64,000 nt of DNA, taken from assembly GCF_050003625.1 (NCBI RefSeq), contig NC_134397.1, positions 273,042,070 through 273,106,069 of the forward strand, given 5' to 3'. The position numbers and the translations under genes are program-made. The DNA comes from Haematobia irritans (lineage: Eukaryota; Arthropoda; Insecta; Diptera; Muscidae). Below the pieces are notes generated by a model. The model saw only the letters and a list, made by a program, of their open reading frames with translations. It did not search any database and was not told the origin of the DNA. This document shows positions 11,045-20,207 of this stretch, in pieces; position 1 is the first letter of the stretch, and each line of letters starts with the position of its first letter.

Positions 11045-11205
11045 CGATCGTGCGATTTAACGTCTTTAGATTACTTTTTGTTGAAGCTATACAAACAAAT
11101 CCGCTTCAATAAGCGCATTGGAAGATACAATTTAAGCATTTATTTGTGAGACACCGGATGAAAAAGTATGTCAAAATTGGACTAAATTTATAATTTATAA
11201 TAAAA
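11045..11205 (+). pseudogene. Mariner-like transposase C-terminal remnant
   Basis: One frame gives RSCDLTSLDYFLLKLYKQ, which resembles the PRSCDLTPLDYFLWG block that holds the last catalytic residue in mariner-type transposases. A second frame gives ALEDTI, a stop, then AFICETPDEKVCQNWTK, which resembles the C-terminal helix region. At least one frameshift and one stop break it. No terminal repeats were found nearby. This is family recognition by eye only. Confidence 0.5.
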
Positions 11206-11292
11206 CGATTAAGTAAAGAGAGGGGGCGACTATTTCATACCCTTTGTGGGTATCAATGAAATAGGTTTGGGAAATAAACCGTAAGGGTTATA

Positions 11293-11958
11293 CAGTGCAC
11301 TCGCGGTAACGTGAACTAATTAAAACCAAGAGAGTTAAAGTTATCGAAAATGTTCACGTTAGCGAACATCAGCGAATTTCAGAATAAAACATTTGGGAAT
11401 TTTTACACGTTCTAGCGTGATAGTCTTTTATTTTTGTTATTAGTATATTAAAAACTTAATTTAATTTCATGAAAAAATTAAAAAAAAGATCGGAAAAATA
11501 TCAGTTGGTATTGGATTATAAAGCAATTTAAAGTAATTATTAAAATTCACGAATAAAACCAAACTAGATCACTAAGAGATTCCGTAAGTTTATTTGAAAT
11601 TGTATTTGGCATTGTAAATCTGCCTTTAACATAGAATTTTATGTTTTTCAGCATTACGGAGTAGTTAATGTAAAGGTGAGTATTAAGTTCGAGTTTAGCC
11701 GCTAAAATCGCTAAAGTGAAAACTAAATCACTAAGAAAAAGGCATGAAATTATACGTATTTGTTGCAAATTTGATTATAACTTGATGGGGAAAAGTGCAA
11801 AGCAAATTTTCACAAAGTTTGTATTCCTTAAAATAGATTATTATAGAAAAGTAATCGTGAAAAAATGACGTTTTTAGCGGCTAAACTCGAACTTAATACC
11901 CACCTTAAGGAAAAGCATGTTCACGTTATGCGGTGTTCACGTTACCGCGAGTGCACTG
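11293..11958. mobile_element. pogo/Tigger-like MITE with perfect 24-bp TIRs
   Basis: Starts CAGTGCACTCGCGGTAACGT and ends with its exact reverse complement; the inverted repeat is perfect over 24 bp. TA precedes the left end; the right flank reads CA. GTTCACGTTA motifs recur just inside the ends. CAGT termini with TA targets are typical of pogo/Tigger-type Tc1/mariner elements. A second MITE (11674-11905) is inserted in it, so the uninterrupted element is about 430 bp and non-coding. Confidence 0.75.
11674..11905. mobile_element. PIF/Harbinger-like MITE, copy 1
   Basis: A 232-bp element with roughly 30-bp inverted ends (AGGTGAGTATTAAGTTCGAG at left; reverse complement at right) continuing into TTTAGCCGCTAAAA. 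It is flanked by TAA at 11671-11673 and 11906-11908. A second copy at 32921-33145 is flanked by ATA. Three-bp TWA-like duplications are the mark of PIF/Harbinger elements. Non-coding, and inserted in the pogo-like MITE. Confidence 0.75.
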
Positions 11959-12035
11959 CATGGTTTCATCTAAATCTGAACAGAAACCCCTGTTGTTGGG
12001 AGCTGTACTTAAATTTACACCTACAGAGTTAGTAG

Positions 12036-12401
12036 CCCAGCAAAAAATGGAGCACTATTTCAGCAGGATTGTAAGGGAGAGAGGAAGTACCAACGCTGAT
12101 TTGTGTGGGCGATGTCCCGATTTATAGCAGCTTCAACATAGCGCTGATATAATTGCTCATTTCAATAACAATTTTGCTCAGAAGTGAGTAATATTGTTAT
12201 TGGTATGAAGGAAAACAGCGCTACCTTTCGCGCATCTATACTGCATGAATTGGTTGCAATAACGTAAACGAATGATCATAAACTTGTTTGATTACTCGTT
12301 TACATTATTGCCGCCGATACATGTAGTGCGGCTGCACTACCTACTTAATTGCATACCAAAAAGCGCAACTAAATTTTACTGCTGAAATATTTTTTGCTGG
12401 G
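12036..12401 (+). mobile_element. CCCAGCAAAAAA-ended MITE (E family), near complete
   Basis: Begins CCCAGCAAAAAATGGAGCAC and ends ATTTTTTGCTGGG. Near the centre an inverted repeat (GCAATAACGTAAACGA ... TCGTTTACATTATTGC, about 12259-12314) makes a long hairpin. Parts of the same family occur at 60860-61055 and 63400-63520 in opposite orientation. The 64-codon ORF across its left end is not supported. Confidence 0.65.
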
Positions 12402-12780
12402 AGGCCACTAATATTGAGACAAAAAAGCGTCGCCGAAAAAGTAGTGACAAATTTCTTTTTGGATGCGTACACGCAAAAAAATAATTCTTTCCTCCCAAAC
12501 AAAATTTTAGACAAACAAAGTTCGTTTCTCATTTGCTTTTCGTTGAAAGGAAGTGTATTTGGAAGAAAAGTATATACTTTTTGTGATAAACGCTTATTCT
12601 TTTCCAGGATGTAAAAGCAATTTCATAAAGACTAACTCAATAAAATTTTTTTCTGGCTAATTGCATTTTCCCTCACATCTTTCTCACTTCCACGAAGTTT
12701 TTTAGTTCTTTGCACCTTTTTCTGTAATACAAACAATGTAGAAGAAATTATACGATTTTATAAATTTTTAAATTTTTTTT

Positions 12781-12862
12781 ACCTTTCGCCTGGACTGAGA
12801 ATCGAACCGCGGACCATGCAATTTGTAAGGCAGCACACTATCCACTGAGCTACGTAGCTGTT
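12781..12862 (-). repeat. tRNA-derived sequence (SINE-head-like)
   Basis: Minus-strand sequence has an A-box-like TAGCTCAGTGGATAGTGTG and a B box GGTTCGATTCT with tRNA-like spacing. The expected acceptor and T-stem pairings do not form, so it is not a functional tRNA gene. It faces the related sequence at 12973. Confidence 0.6.
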
Positions 12863-12972
12863 ATTGTCATCAATAGCTAATTATCCATATAAGTTATATT
12901 AATATAGCATAGCTTGCGGCGCCCACGAGCCGATTAAACAAAGTTTATTTGACAGAAAAATACATTTAGTTT

Positions 12973-13046
12973 GGGACCGTGGAGCAGTGGTTGCTACGTC
13001 GGACTTGCATGCCAAGGGTCGTGGGTTCGATCCCTGCTTCGACCAA
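12973..13046 (+). repeat. tRNA-derived SINE head with poly-T tail
   Basis: Contains GTGGAGCAGTGGTTGCTACG (A-box region) and GTGGGTTCGATCCCTGCTTC (B box GGTTCGATCCC), followed by a run of about 16 T. It resembles the tRNA-like head of the main SINE family in this window but ends where that family's body would begin. The T run could act as a Pol III terminator. Confidence 0.65.
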
Positions 13047-13511
13047 TTTTTTTTTTTTTTTTACATATATTCCAGATATGGTCGGAAGATTCCGAAAAAA
13101 ATTTTCAACATTACATTCTACTATATTAAATTTTTACTATGAACTGTAAAATGTGTCTTATTAAAGATCTAAAGTCAGAAAAGAACAGTGTTTGATATAA
13201 ACGAAATGGGCTGTGTTGTTGGTTCAAAAATAACTCTTTTTATTGAAAAAATAAAAATTGTGTAACAAACGAATTTTTTTGGTGATAAAAGTGTATACTT
13301 TTCGAAGCAATTCAAAAACTCTAACAAAAGAAAAACGTTTTCGGTACACGTTTTCCAAACGTTTTTTTTTCTTTGCGTGTAAGTGGTGCAAAATTGGCGC
13401 AGAAGCGATGAATTAATGAATTTTCATAGAATCGATGATCACCATTTCAACACCCGTTGCACTGAATTTACATCACTTTTTAAGGTGTAATGCGAATATA
13501 TATGTGAATTA

Positions 13512-14848
13512 AAACAAGCATATACGGCCGTAAGTTCGGCCCGTTTGAATCTTATGTACCCTCCACCATGGATTGCGTAGAAACTTCTACGAAAGACTGT
13601 CATCGAAAATCGAATTATTTGGTTTGTGGTATCTTAAAACTTCTTAACATCGTTTTCTAAATTGTGAGTTAGTTCATACGTGGTATGTATTAGACAATAC
13701 GTAGAGAGCCAGAATTGAAATATGGGGGTCGATTATATGGGGGCTATATAAAATTATGAACTTGATATGGACCAATTTTTGTGTGATTGGGGATCGATTT
13801 TTCTGGTGGCTATATATAACTGTAGACCTATATGGACCTAGTTATGCATGGTTGTTAACGGCCATATACTAGCACAATGTACTTAATTTCAGCTGACTCG
13901 TATGAAATTTGCTCTTCCAAAAGGCTCCAAAACCAAATCTCGGGATCGGTTTATATATGGGGGCTATATATGATTATGGACTGATATGGACCACTTTTGG
14001 CATAGTTGTTAAATATCATATACTACCACCACGTACCAAATTTCAACCAGATCGGATGAATTTTGCTTTTCCAAAAGGCACCGGAGGTCAAATCTGGGGA
14101 TCGGTTTTATGGGGGCTATATATACTTATAGACTGATATGAACCAATTCCTGCATTGTTGTTGGATACCATATACTAACTTCAGGTACCAAATTTCAACC
14201 GAATCGGATGAATTTTGCTCTTCCAAGAGGTTCCGGAGTTCAAATCTGGGGATCGGTTTATATAGGGCCTTTATATAATTATGGACCGATCTCGACCAAT
14301 TTTTGCATGGGGGTTTGAGGCCATATATTAACACCACGTACCAAATTTCAACTGAATCAGATGAATTTTGGTCTTCCAAGAGGCTCCGGAAGTCAAATCG
14401 GGGGATCGGTCATATGGGGGCTATATATAATTATGGACCGATGTGGACCAATTTTTGCGTGGTTGTTAGAGACCATATACTAACACCATGTACCAAATTT
14501 CAGCCGCATCGGATGAAATTTGCTTCTCTTAGAGGATTCGCAAGCCAAATTTGGGGGTCAGTTTATATGGGGGCTATACGTAAAAGTGGACCTATATGGC
14601 CCATTTGCAATACCGTCCGACCTACATCAATAACAACTACTTGTGCAAAGTTTCAAGTCGATAGCTTGTTTTGTTCGGAAGTTAGCGTGATTTCAACGGA
14701 CGGACGGACATGCTCAGATCGATTTAGAATTTCACCACTACCCAGAATATATATATATATACCTTATGGGGTTTTAGAGCAATATTTCGATGTGTTACAA
14801 ACGGAATGACAAAGTTAATATACCCCCCATCCTATGGTGGAGGGTATA
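13512..14848 (-). mobile_element. A-type Helentron-like element, full-length
   Basis: On the minus strand the head TATACCCTCCACCATAGGAT ends at 14848, followed by CATGTCCGTCCGTCCG, the TAGTTGTTATTGATGTAGG region and then a 153-bp tandem array. The tail, with a CCATGGTGGAGGGTACATAAG subterminal repeat, is at 13512-13580 and ends CTTGTTTT. Head and tail are complementary over TACCCTCCACCAT. No coding capacity; the 168- and 87-codon ORFs are array artefacts. Confidence 0.85.
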
Positions 14849-14918
14849 AAAGTGTATGATATTTTGCCAAATAAATATTTTTTCAAATTTTAAAATGCAA
14901 TATGATCTAAAGTAAATG

Positions 14919-15461
14919 AAAATTTTCGCACGGTTCCCAAAAATAGTAAGAATGAACTACTGTATGGTTAAAATGGTCATGATTTGGCGCCAATGATTTT
15001 CTTCTTTAATGTTAGTTCATCTTTTCTTAGAAAGTACAACATGGCATTATATTTTCCTGGTTTTAACAACACTTTGTGGAAATCTCAAAACAATTATACA
15101 ATTTAGTTCAATTTTCGCTCAAGGTATTTCATTCTTCCTATAAAACAGTTTACTTTTTTTCGGTGTATGAAACGTTTGACCTCAAATATCTTCAAAAATA
15201 CGCAATTTTTCTAGAATGGATTTTTGTCGGAAAAGTTTAAATTGTGTATCATTTTATTAATTCTTACTCCGTTTTTAACTTATTTGAAACAGAGAAGTTA
15301 AAATCGCCCTTTAAAAATTGAGCAAAAGCGATTAATACTAAATTCAATTAAAAGAACTTCCTGTGTAGTTAAAATAAAGATTTGTTTTAGGGAGAACATT
15401 TTTGGAAGTGCTTTTAAAGTTGTGCCTTTAGAAGTACTTCCAATCTTTTTTTTTTGCTGGG
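14919..15461 (+). repeat. Dispersed repeat F plus CCCAGCAAAAAA-type MITE end
   Basis: Positions 14919-15005 (AATTTTCGCACGGTTCCCAA through GATTTGGCGCCAATGATTTT) recur inverted at 47727-47812. Positions 15240-15461 match 28385-28816 (GTAGTTAAAATAAA, TTTTAAAGTTGT, CTTCCAA) and end TTTTTTTGCTGGG, the E-type terminus. The left limit is unclear; both could be one element. Confidence 0.5.
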
Positions 15462-15604
15462 TAGTGTGGGTAATGTAACCAAATTTGTGAAAATCAGGCA
15501 ACATATTTATAAAACAGCTATATGTAAGCCTGAATAAGATCAGCCAATACTTCTAAATTTTAAATTTGAGCATCATTGGGTAATAAATAAGAGTATTATT
15601 AAAT

Positions 15605-15900
15605 AGTGGGAAATATATATATGGGAGCTATATCTAAATATGAACCGATCTCTATAATTTTTTGCAAGCATAATTTTTACTACAGAAGATAACACTGGAC
15701 AATCATTACGTAGCGTAGGTTATAGTAATTAAGAATATTATGGCCAAATTTAGGAAAATCGGGAGACACATATATATGAGAGCTATATCTAAATCTGAAT
15801 CGATCTCGATGAAATTTGCAGGATTTATTGATACTATAGAAGGTTATCTTGTGCTAAATGTGAGTAAGATCAGTTAATAAACAAGGCTATTATGAAAAAT
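15605..15900 (-). mobile_element. Decayed B-type array fragment
   Basis: Two units begin with ATATATATGGGAGCTATATC and ATATATATGAGAGCTATATC, followed by TAAATMTGAACCGAT-like sequence, as in the B array. No head, tail or microsatellite is present. Confidence 0.55.
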
Positions 15901-16048
15901 TTTTTGGAAACCATATACCTTCTTTTTATTTATTTATATATATTCATCTTTATTTACCATTTGTTCAGCCAATATTTACAAAGTTACGAGATTTAATATA
16001 ATATATTACAGCGAGTGAGACTTTAATAAACTTTTTTGCACACTTGAA

Positions 16049-17030
16049 CACTGAAAAAAATATTGTCGTGAGGCCAAATATTCCATGTCTTCAAACTACG
16101 AATGCAAATTTTGCTTAGCGTAGAAGAAGCATTTCTCTAATATAAAGTTTTTTTTCTTTGTCCAAAAGTCGATAATTTTTTCAATGAAATCGTATTGTCC
16201 TTATAATTAAGTGATTTCACTTAAAAATGGGTATCATAACATGAAAGAAAAAATGGTCAACTTGACTTTAATAATTCACAAAAATTCTTTAAAATTAATG
16301 AAATTTTCTTTAAATTTGTTGTCTATTTGCATCTTGACTACAAAGCAAAAAATCGTTCTAATATAGGACATGTTTTTCAACACTATATTTTAAAGACTTT
16401 TTACTGGAAACATAGCGTAATTTCTACTGGAAGTCGAGTCTGTATTTGGAAAATAAAGTTGCCGTTAACTCATTATTAAAGCATATGAAGAAAAAGAGCT
16501 GAAAAAAAAACAAAAAAAAAATAAGATTTGCTTCCTAGAAGCAAGTACACACCGTGGTGCAATGGTTAGCATGCCCGCCTTGCATACACAAGGTCGTTGG
16601 TTCGATTTCTGCTTCAACCGAACACCAAAAAGTTTTTCAGCGGTGGATTATCCCACCTCAGTAATGCTGGTGACATTTCTGAGGATTTCAAAGCTTCTCT
16701 AAGTGGTTTCACTGCAATGTGGAACGCCGTTTGGACTCGGCTATAAAAAGGAGGTCCCTTGTCATTGAGCTTAACATGTAATTGGGCAGCACTCAGTGAT
16801 AAGGGAGAAGTTCACCAATGTGGTATCACAATGGACTGAATTGTCTAAGTGAGCCTGATATATCGGGCTGCCACCTAACCTAACCTAAGTACACAAAACC
16901 CTAATTTAAAAGACTATTTTGTCTTAAAACTATCCTTACTTTTAGTCTCCGCTTCTTTGGCTCGGAATCAATACCAAAATTGTTAAAGTAAAGACAAAAT
17001 CTTTGGAACCGGGCATGCTTTTTTTCAGTG
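16049..17030 (+). mobile_element. MITE family D, complete, split by a SINE
   Basis: Starts CACTGAAAAAAATATTGTCG and ends GGGCATGCTTTTTTTCAGTG. It is collinear with 3412-4064. The SINE at 16552-16886 sits within it, with duplicated AAGTACACA. Without the SINE the element is about 640 bp. Flanks show only AA/AA. Confidence 0.8.
16552..16886 (+). mobile_element. tRNA-derived SINE inserted in MITE D
   Basis: Full-length head (CCGTGGTGCAATGGTTAGCA, GGTTCGATTTCTGCTTC), body with CTATAAAAAGG, and a CCTAACCTAACCTAA tail. The 9-bp duplication AAGTACACA lies at 16543-16551 and 16887-16895, overlapping the tail by two bases. The paralogous empty site at 3926-3934 has a single AAGTACACA, which proves the insertion. 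Confidence 0.95.
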
Positions 17031-17034
17031 AAGG

Positions 17035-17240
17035 ATGGTGACTTAGAATACTTTGTGATGAATTTGACGTCGATCGGTTAGTAATTTGATCCGATTTTTT
17101 CCAAATTCAATAGCGACCGAAATCCTTCCAACAATAAAAACATGGTCAGACGGACGGACACCAAGAGCTATGTCGACTCAGTAGGTGATTCTGAGTTAGG
17201 AGGTGGCTCTGGCCACTATGCGGTTTGGGGTATAAATATA
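17035..17240 (-). mobile_element. Head fragment of a Helentron-like element, family uncertain
   Basis: Contains GGTCAGACGGACGGACACCA (the GTCCGTC microsatellite on the minus strand), TATGTCGACTCAGTAGG, and ends near TGGGGTATAAATATA. This order matches the heads of the A-C families, but the sequence is too diverged to assign. Confidence 0.45.
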
Positions 17241-19186
17241 TATTTTTCCTTTTGTGTTTGTATTGCAATTTTCTTTAAAAATTCCACGGTTAATAGTAAC
17301 ATTGACAAAGCTATTGTCGATGTTACCATTTGGCCACAAATTTGTCCCTTTCGAAATCTCCTCACTTAATAAAAATTCAATTTGTTTCAGTAGATTTTAG
17401 CATTGTAAGTACTTTGTCATTTATCCAGTTAGATTTCCACTTCTTAGAGCAGTCCGTATCTCTCCTTCTTCAAATAGACCCCTTACGACCAAGAAACTCT
17501 TCGAAAACAATTGGTATGTATTGAAATGTAATAAATCTTTGTAATTTTATTTGCGCACTGACTCAAACCAAAAGAAACAGACAATAGAGGACAACAGCAG
17601 TATCAGGGAGCTATTCGACTGCTATTACTTGGTGGTTGGTTGATGGTTAAAGGCAGTGGTGGTATCATTGCTGGTTGTGACACTTTGTTTGCAACACGTT
17701 TTTCACTTCATTGCATATGTAATTTTATTTAAATAACATTTGAGACAAACAACTTGTATTGAATACAAACAGACGAAGAAACCGAAAGAACAAACTTGCA
17801 ACTCGTGCAAAATGTAAATGCTGCATTGCAAGGACATTGGACAGAGAATGAGGACATAAGACAATTTGCAATGCTAAGGACCTAAGACTTGGTAGCTCTT
17901 CCAAAATGCCTAAGTCTTAAAAAGTAGGAGGGAAATAAAGAATAGCTTACAAATGCACTTTTAAGAAATAAAATAAAATATATTTTTTTTAAATATTTTT
18001 AAAAACCTTTGACCGCCTTAATACTAATTGCAATTTGAGTACTCCTTGTTTTCAATTTCAGTGCCTAAATTTTCCTCTTTTTTCGAAATTTTCACGAGTT
18101 AACCAATACTGCAATTCAAAGCTATTGCTGTTTTGGTGAAAAATTTCCCCCCATAATGCCATTTATAACCTATTTATTCATTGAATCCTAGTTATTCCTA
18201 TAAACGCCCCCAAATTTCTCCGTTAACGATTTTTCTATGCAATTTTCTCACTTTTCTAAGACGATTAGTGGCTTTGGCGAAAGCGGAGAGTTGCAGGATA
18301 CAACTGAAGTGTTATGGAATGTTGCAACATACTTGCACTTTGAAATATTTTTCGGTTGCATATATAACACGCACACACACAAGAAACACGTTAGCACACT
18401 TTTACCAAAAAGCAGTTTTTGGGGGTTGCATGCAAATGCCTTTTAAGTGTTCCCAATTCGAAGAGATTCCAGCCCCAAATACAATTTACATGGCCATAAA
18501 CATGCTTTTTGCTAGTTAGCTACGTGTCAAGCACCAAACTATATATGGGTCATTTACCATTAAAAGAGGCTAGAGGCCTTTATAAGAGAAAAGTCTAATA
18601 TGCCGCAAAGCAAATTGATCGCAATTCATATGGGACAAAGACTTCGTACTTTTTATACTTGTTTACATACCATTTCCGTTCGTTTCAATCACAAATATCC
18701 AAATGGGAATAAAAGGAATTGCTAAATGCAAGGATGTTAATCAAAATCGAAATTCAAATTTTAAACCTTAGAACGTTTTCAAAATTTCGGAAAATTTGAT
18801 TTTTGGAGTTTTTTAGCTTTTTCACAATAATCGAAAATCGAGTTTTTGATGTTTTCAAAATTTGGAAAAAAATACATTGTATTCCGCTCCAAAGATTTAG
18901 GTAAAGATTCCAAGAAAATGATGCGGCTTTTTCTTAAATTGAGACAATCGATACCAAATAAAATTGAAATTAGAAAAATTGTAATTTTATTTTTGTGATA
19001 TATTGACATAACTATCGAAATTCTAAAATCGAAATTGTAACAGATATCTCAAAACATCAAAAGTTTTCTTACTTTCAAATAAGAACGAATAAGGCAAGTC
19101 TAAAATCGTGCGGTGCTGGCTATATTATACCCTTCGCTACTTTGTAGACCAATAGTTGTGATACCACTTCGAATCCCTTAAATTAC
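17241..19186. other. Low-copy DNA, no gene supported
   Basis: About 1.9 kb without a recognised element. It includes a short ACACACAC tract at about 18371 and several 60-110-codon ORFs, the longest being 112 codons at 18181. They overlap in different frames and have no recognisable domain. Confidence 0.5.
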
Positions 19187-19644
19187 TAAACGTGCTATCG
19201 TCTTGAAACTTAGCACAAGTGATTGTTATTGATGTAGGTCGGATGTTTTTGCAAATGGTCCATATAGAACCAGTTTTAGGTATGGACCCAATATACCTAA
19301 ATCGAGGCCTAGGTTTGGCTTGCGGAAGAGGCTAAAATTTTATCTAAACCGCTTGAAATTTTGACCTCTAATTACAGTGCGAAAATTGTTTCGGCTCATA
19401 ATTATTTATAGACTCCTCCAGATATAAACCTATCAAGAATTGAGTTGGGGTGTATAATCTGCCGTTTTTTTGTCTAACATAGACGCCATATGAACTAATT
19501 TACAATTTAGAAGACAATGTTGAAAAGGTTTCATATATCTTGCCATCGATAACTTTTACCACAACCCAAGTAATTCGATTGTGGATAAAAATTTTTAGTA
19601 TAACTTTTTACGTAATTCATATTGGGGGGAACATAAGATGTTGT
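19187..19644 (+). mobile_element. Decayed A-type Helentron-like element
   Basis: Contains CGTGCTATCGTCTTGAAACT, TGTTATTGATGTAGGTCGGA, TTTGGCTTGCGGAAGAGGCT, and a tail region AACCCAAGTAATTCGATTGTGGAT, then GGGGGGAACATAAGATG. The order matches the A family from below the head to the tail. The terminal hairpin is lost. Confidence 0.6.
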
Positions 19645-20095
19645 TTTCAACAACTGCTCAATTTGGAAGGGCTTCATAGAAAACTAAATTCGGTAACTGT
19701 CCATTTTAGTACAAGCGTAGCAACCTCAAGGCTCTTTCCCGTCTTACTTTTTGTGCGTCGGTGAGCTCTTGCACTTTTCGGACCATGCTAATATTTCAAT
19801 AGATTTTGCAATCCGTTCTGGCGATATGTTTAGCTCACGAGCAAGCTTATTGCCCCTGCTTCGTGAATTTCGAACAAATCTGGTCAAAACCTTTCCGATC
19901 AATTCTGGTGTTGTCACAGTTTTGTCGTTCAATTTTTGGACGCTATGCAACACTTCCAGTATTACGGAAAGGAGCTAAGGTTCGAGAATCAAAAGATATA
20001 ATCACATTTAAATTCCGGAGTTCGATAAATGCTTGTGGGTTGCCAGCTAAATAAAAAGCATTCACAATATCACGGTTGAATTCCAAAATAGTTTT
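19645..20095 (-). pseudogene. Broken Tc1/mariner transposase, N-terminal two-thirds
   Basis: Minus-strand frames read, in order: RDIVNAFYLAGNPQAFI; SFDSRTLAPFRNTGSVA then a stop; LNDKTVTTPELIGKVLTRFV with RGNKLARELNISPERI (helix-turn-helix region); KVQELTDAQKVRRERALRLL; NGQLPNLVF; and FQIEQ. This order is that of mariner-type transposases up to the first catalytic aspartate block, in which the DEK motif is lost. Several frameshifts and stops break it. The FQIEQ ending suggests a DD41D (rosa-like) lineage, tentatively. It is distinct from the adjacent DD37E element. Confidence 0.65.
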
Positions 20096-20207
20096 GTTAA
20101 CTTGTAAACTATAAAATTAACTGTCTTAGTTTTCAGATGAGCACTTTAGAAATGATAGCAACCCAGCAAAAAATAATTGTAAATTTGGAAGCAGTAAAAA
20201 TACAGTA

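Larger units (their letters stand above)
12470..13379. mobile_element. Foldback MITE (CACGCAAAAAAA ends) holding two tRNA-like sequences
   Basis: Termini CACGCAAAAAAATAA and TTTTTCTTTGCGTG are flanked by TA (12468-12469 and 13380-13381). Subterminal segments also pair (GAAAAGTATATACTTTTTGTG against TTTTATCACC-side sequence), so the ends form an imperfect long inverted repeat. Two tRNA-derived sequences in opposite orientation lie inside. Non-coding. TA targets suggest a Tc1/mariner-type mobiliser. Confidence 0.6.

Noticed and set aside
12781..12862. Functional tRNA gene on the minus strand
   Set aside because: A- and B-box-like motifs exist, but the acceptor and T stems do not pair.
18181..18519. 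112-codon ORF as a host gene
   Set aside because: Overlaps another ORF in a different frame, has no recognisable domain, and shows no clear coding bias.
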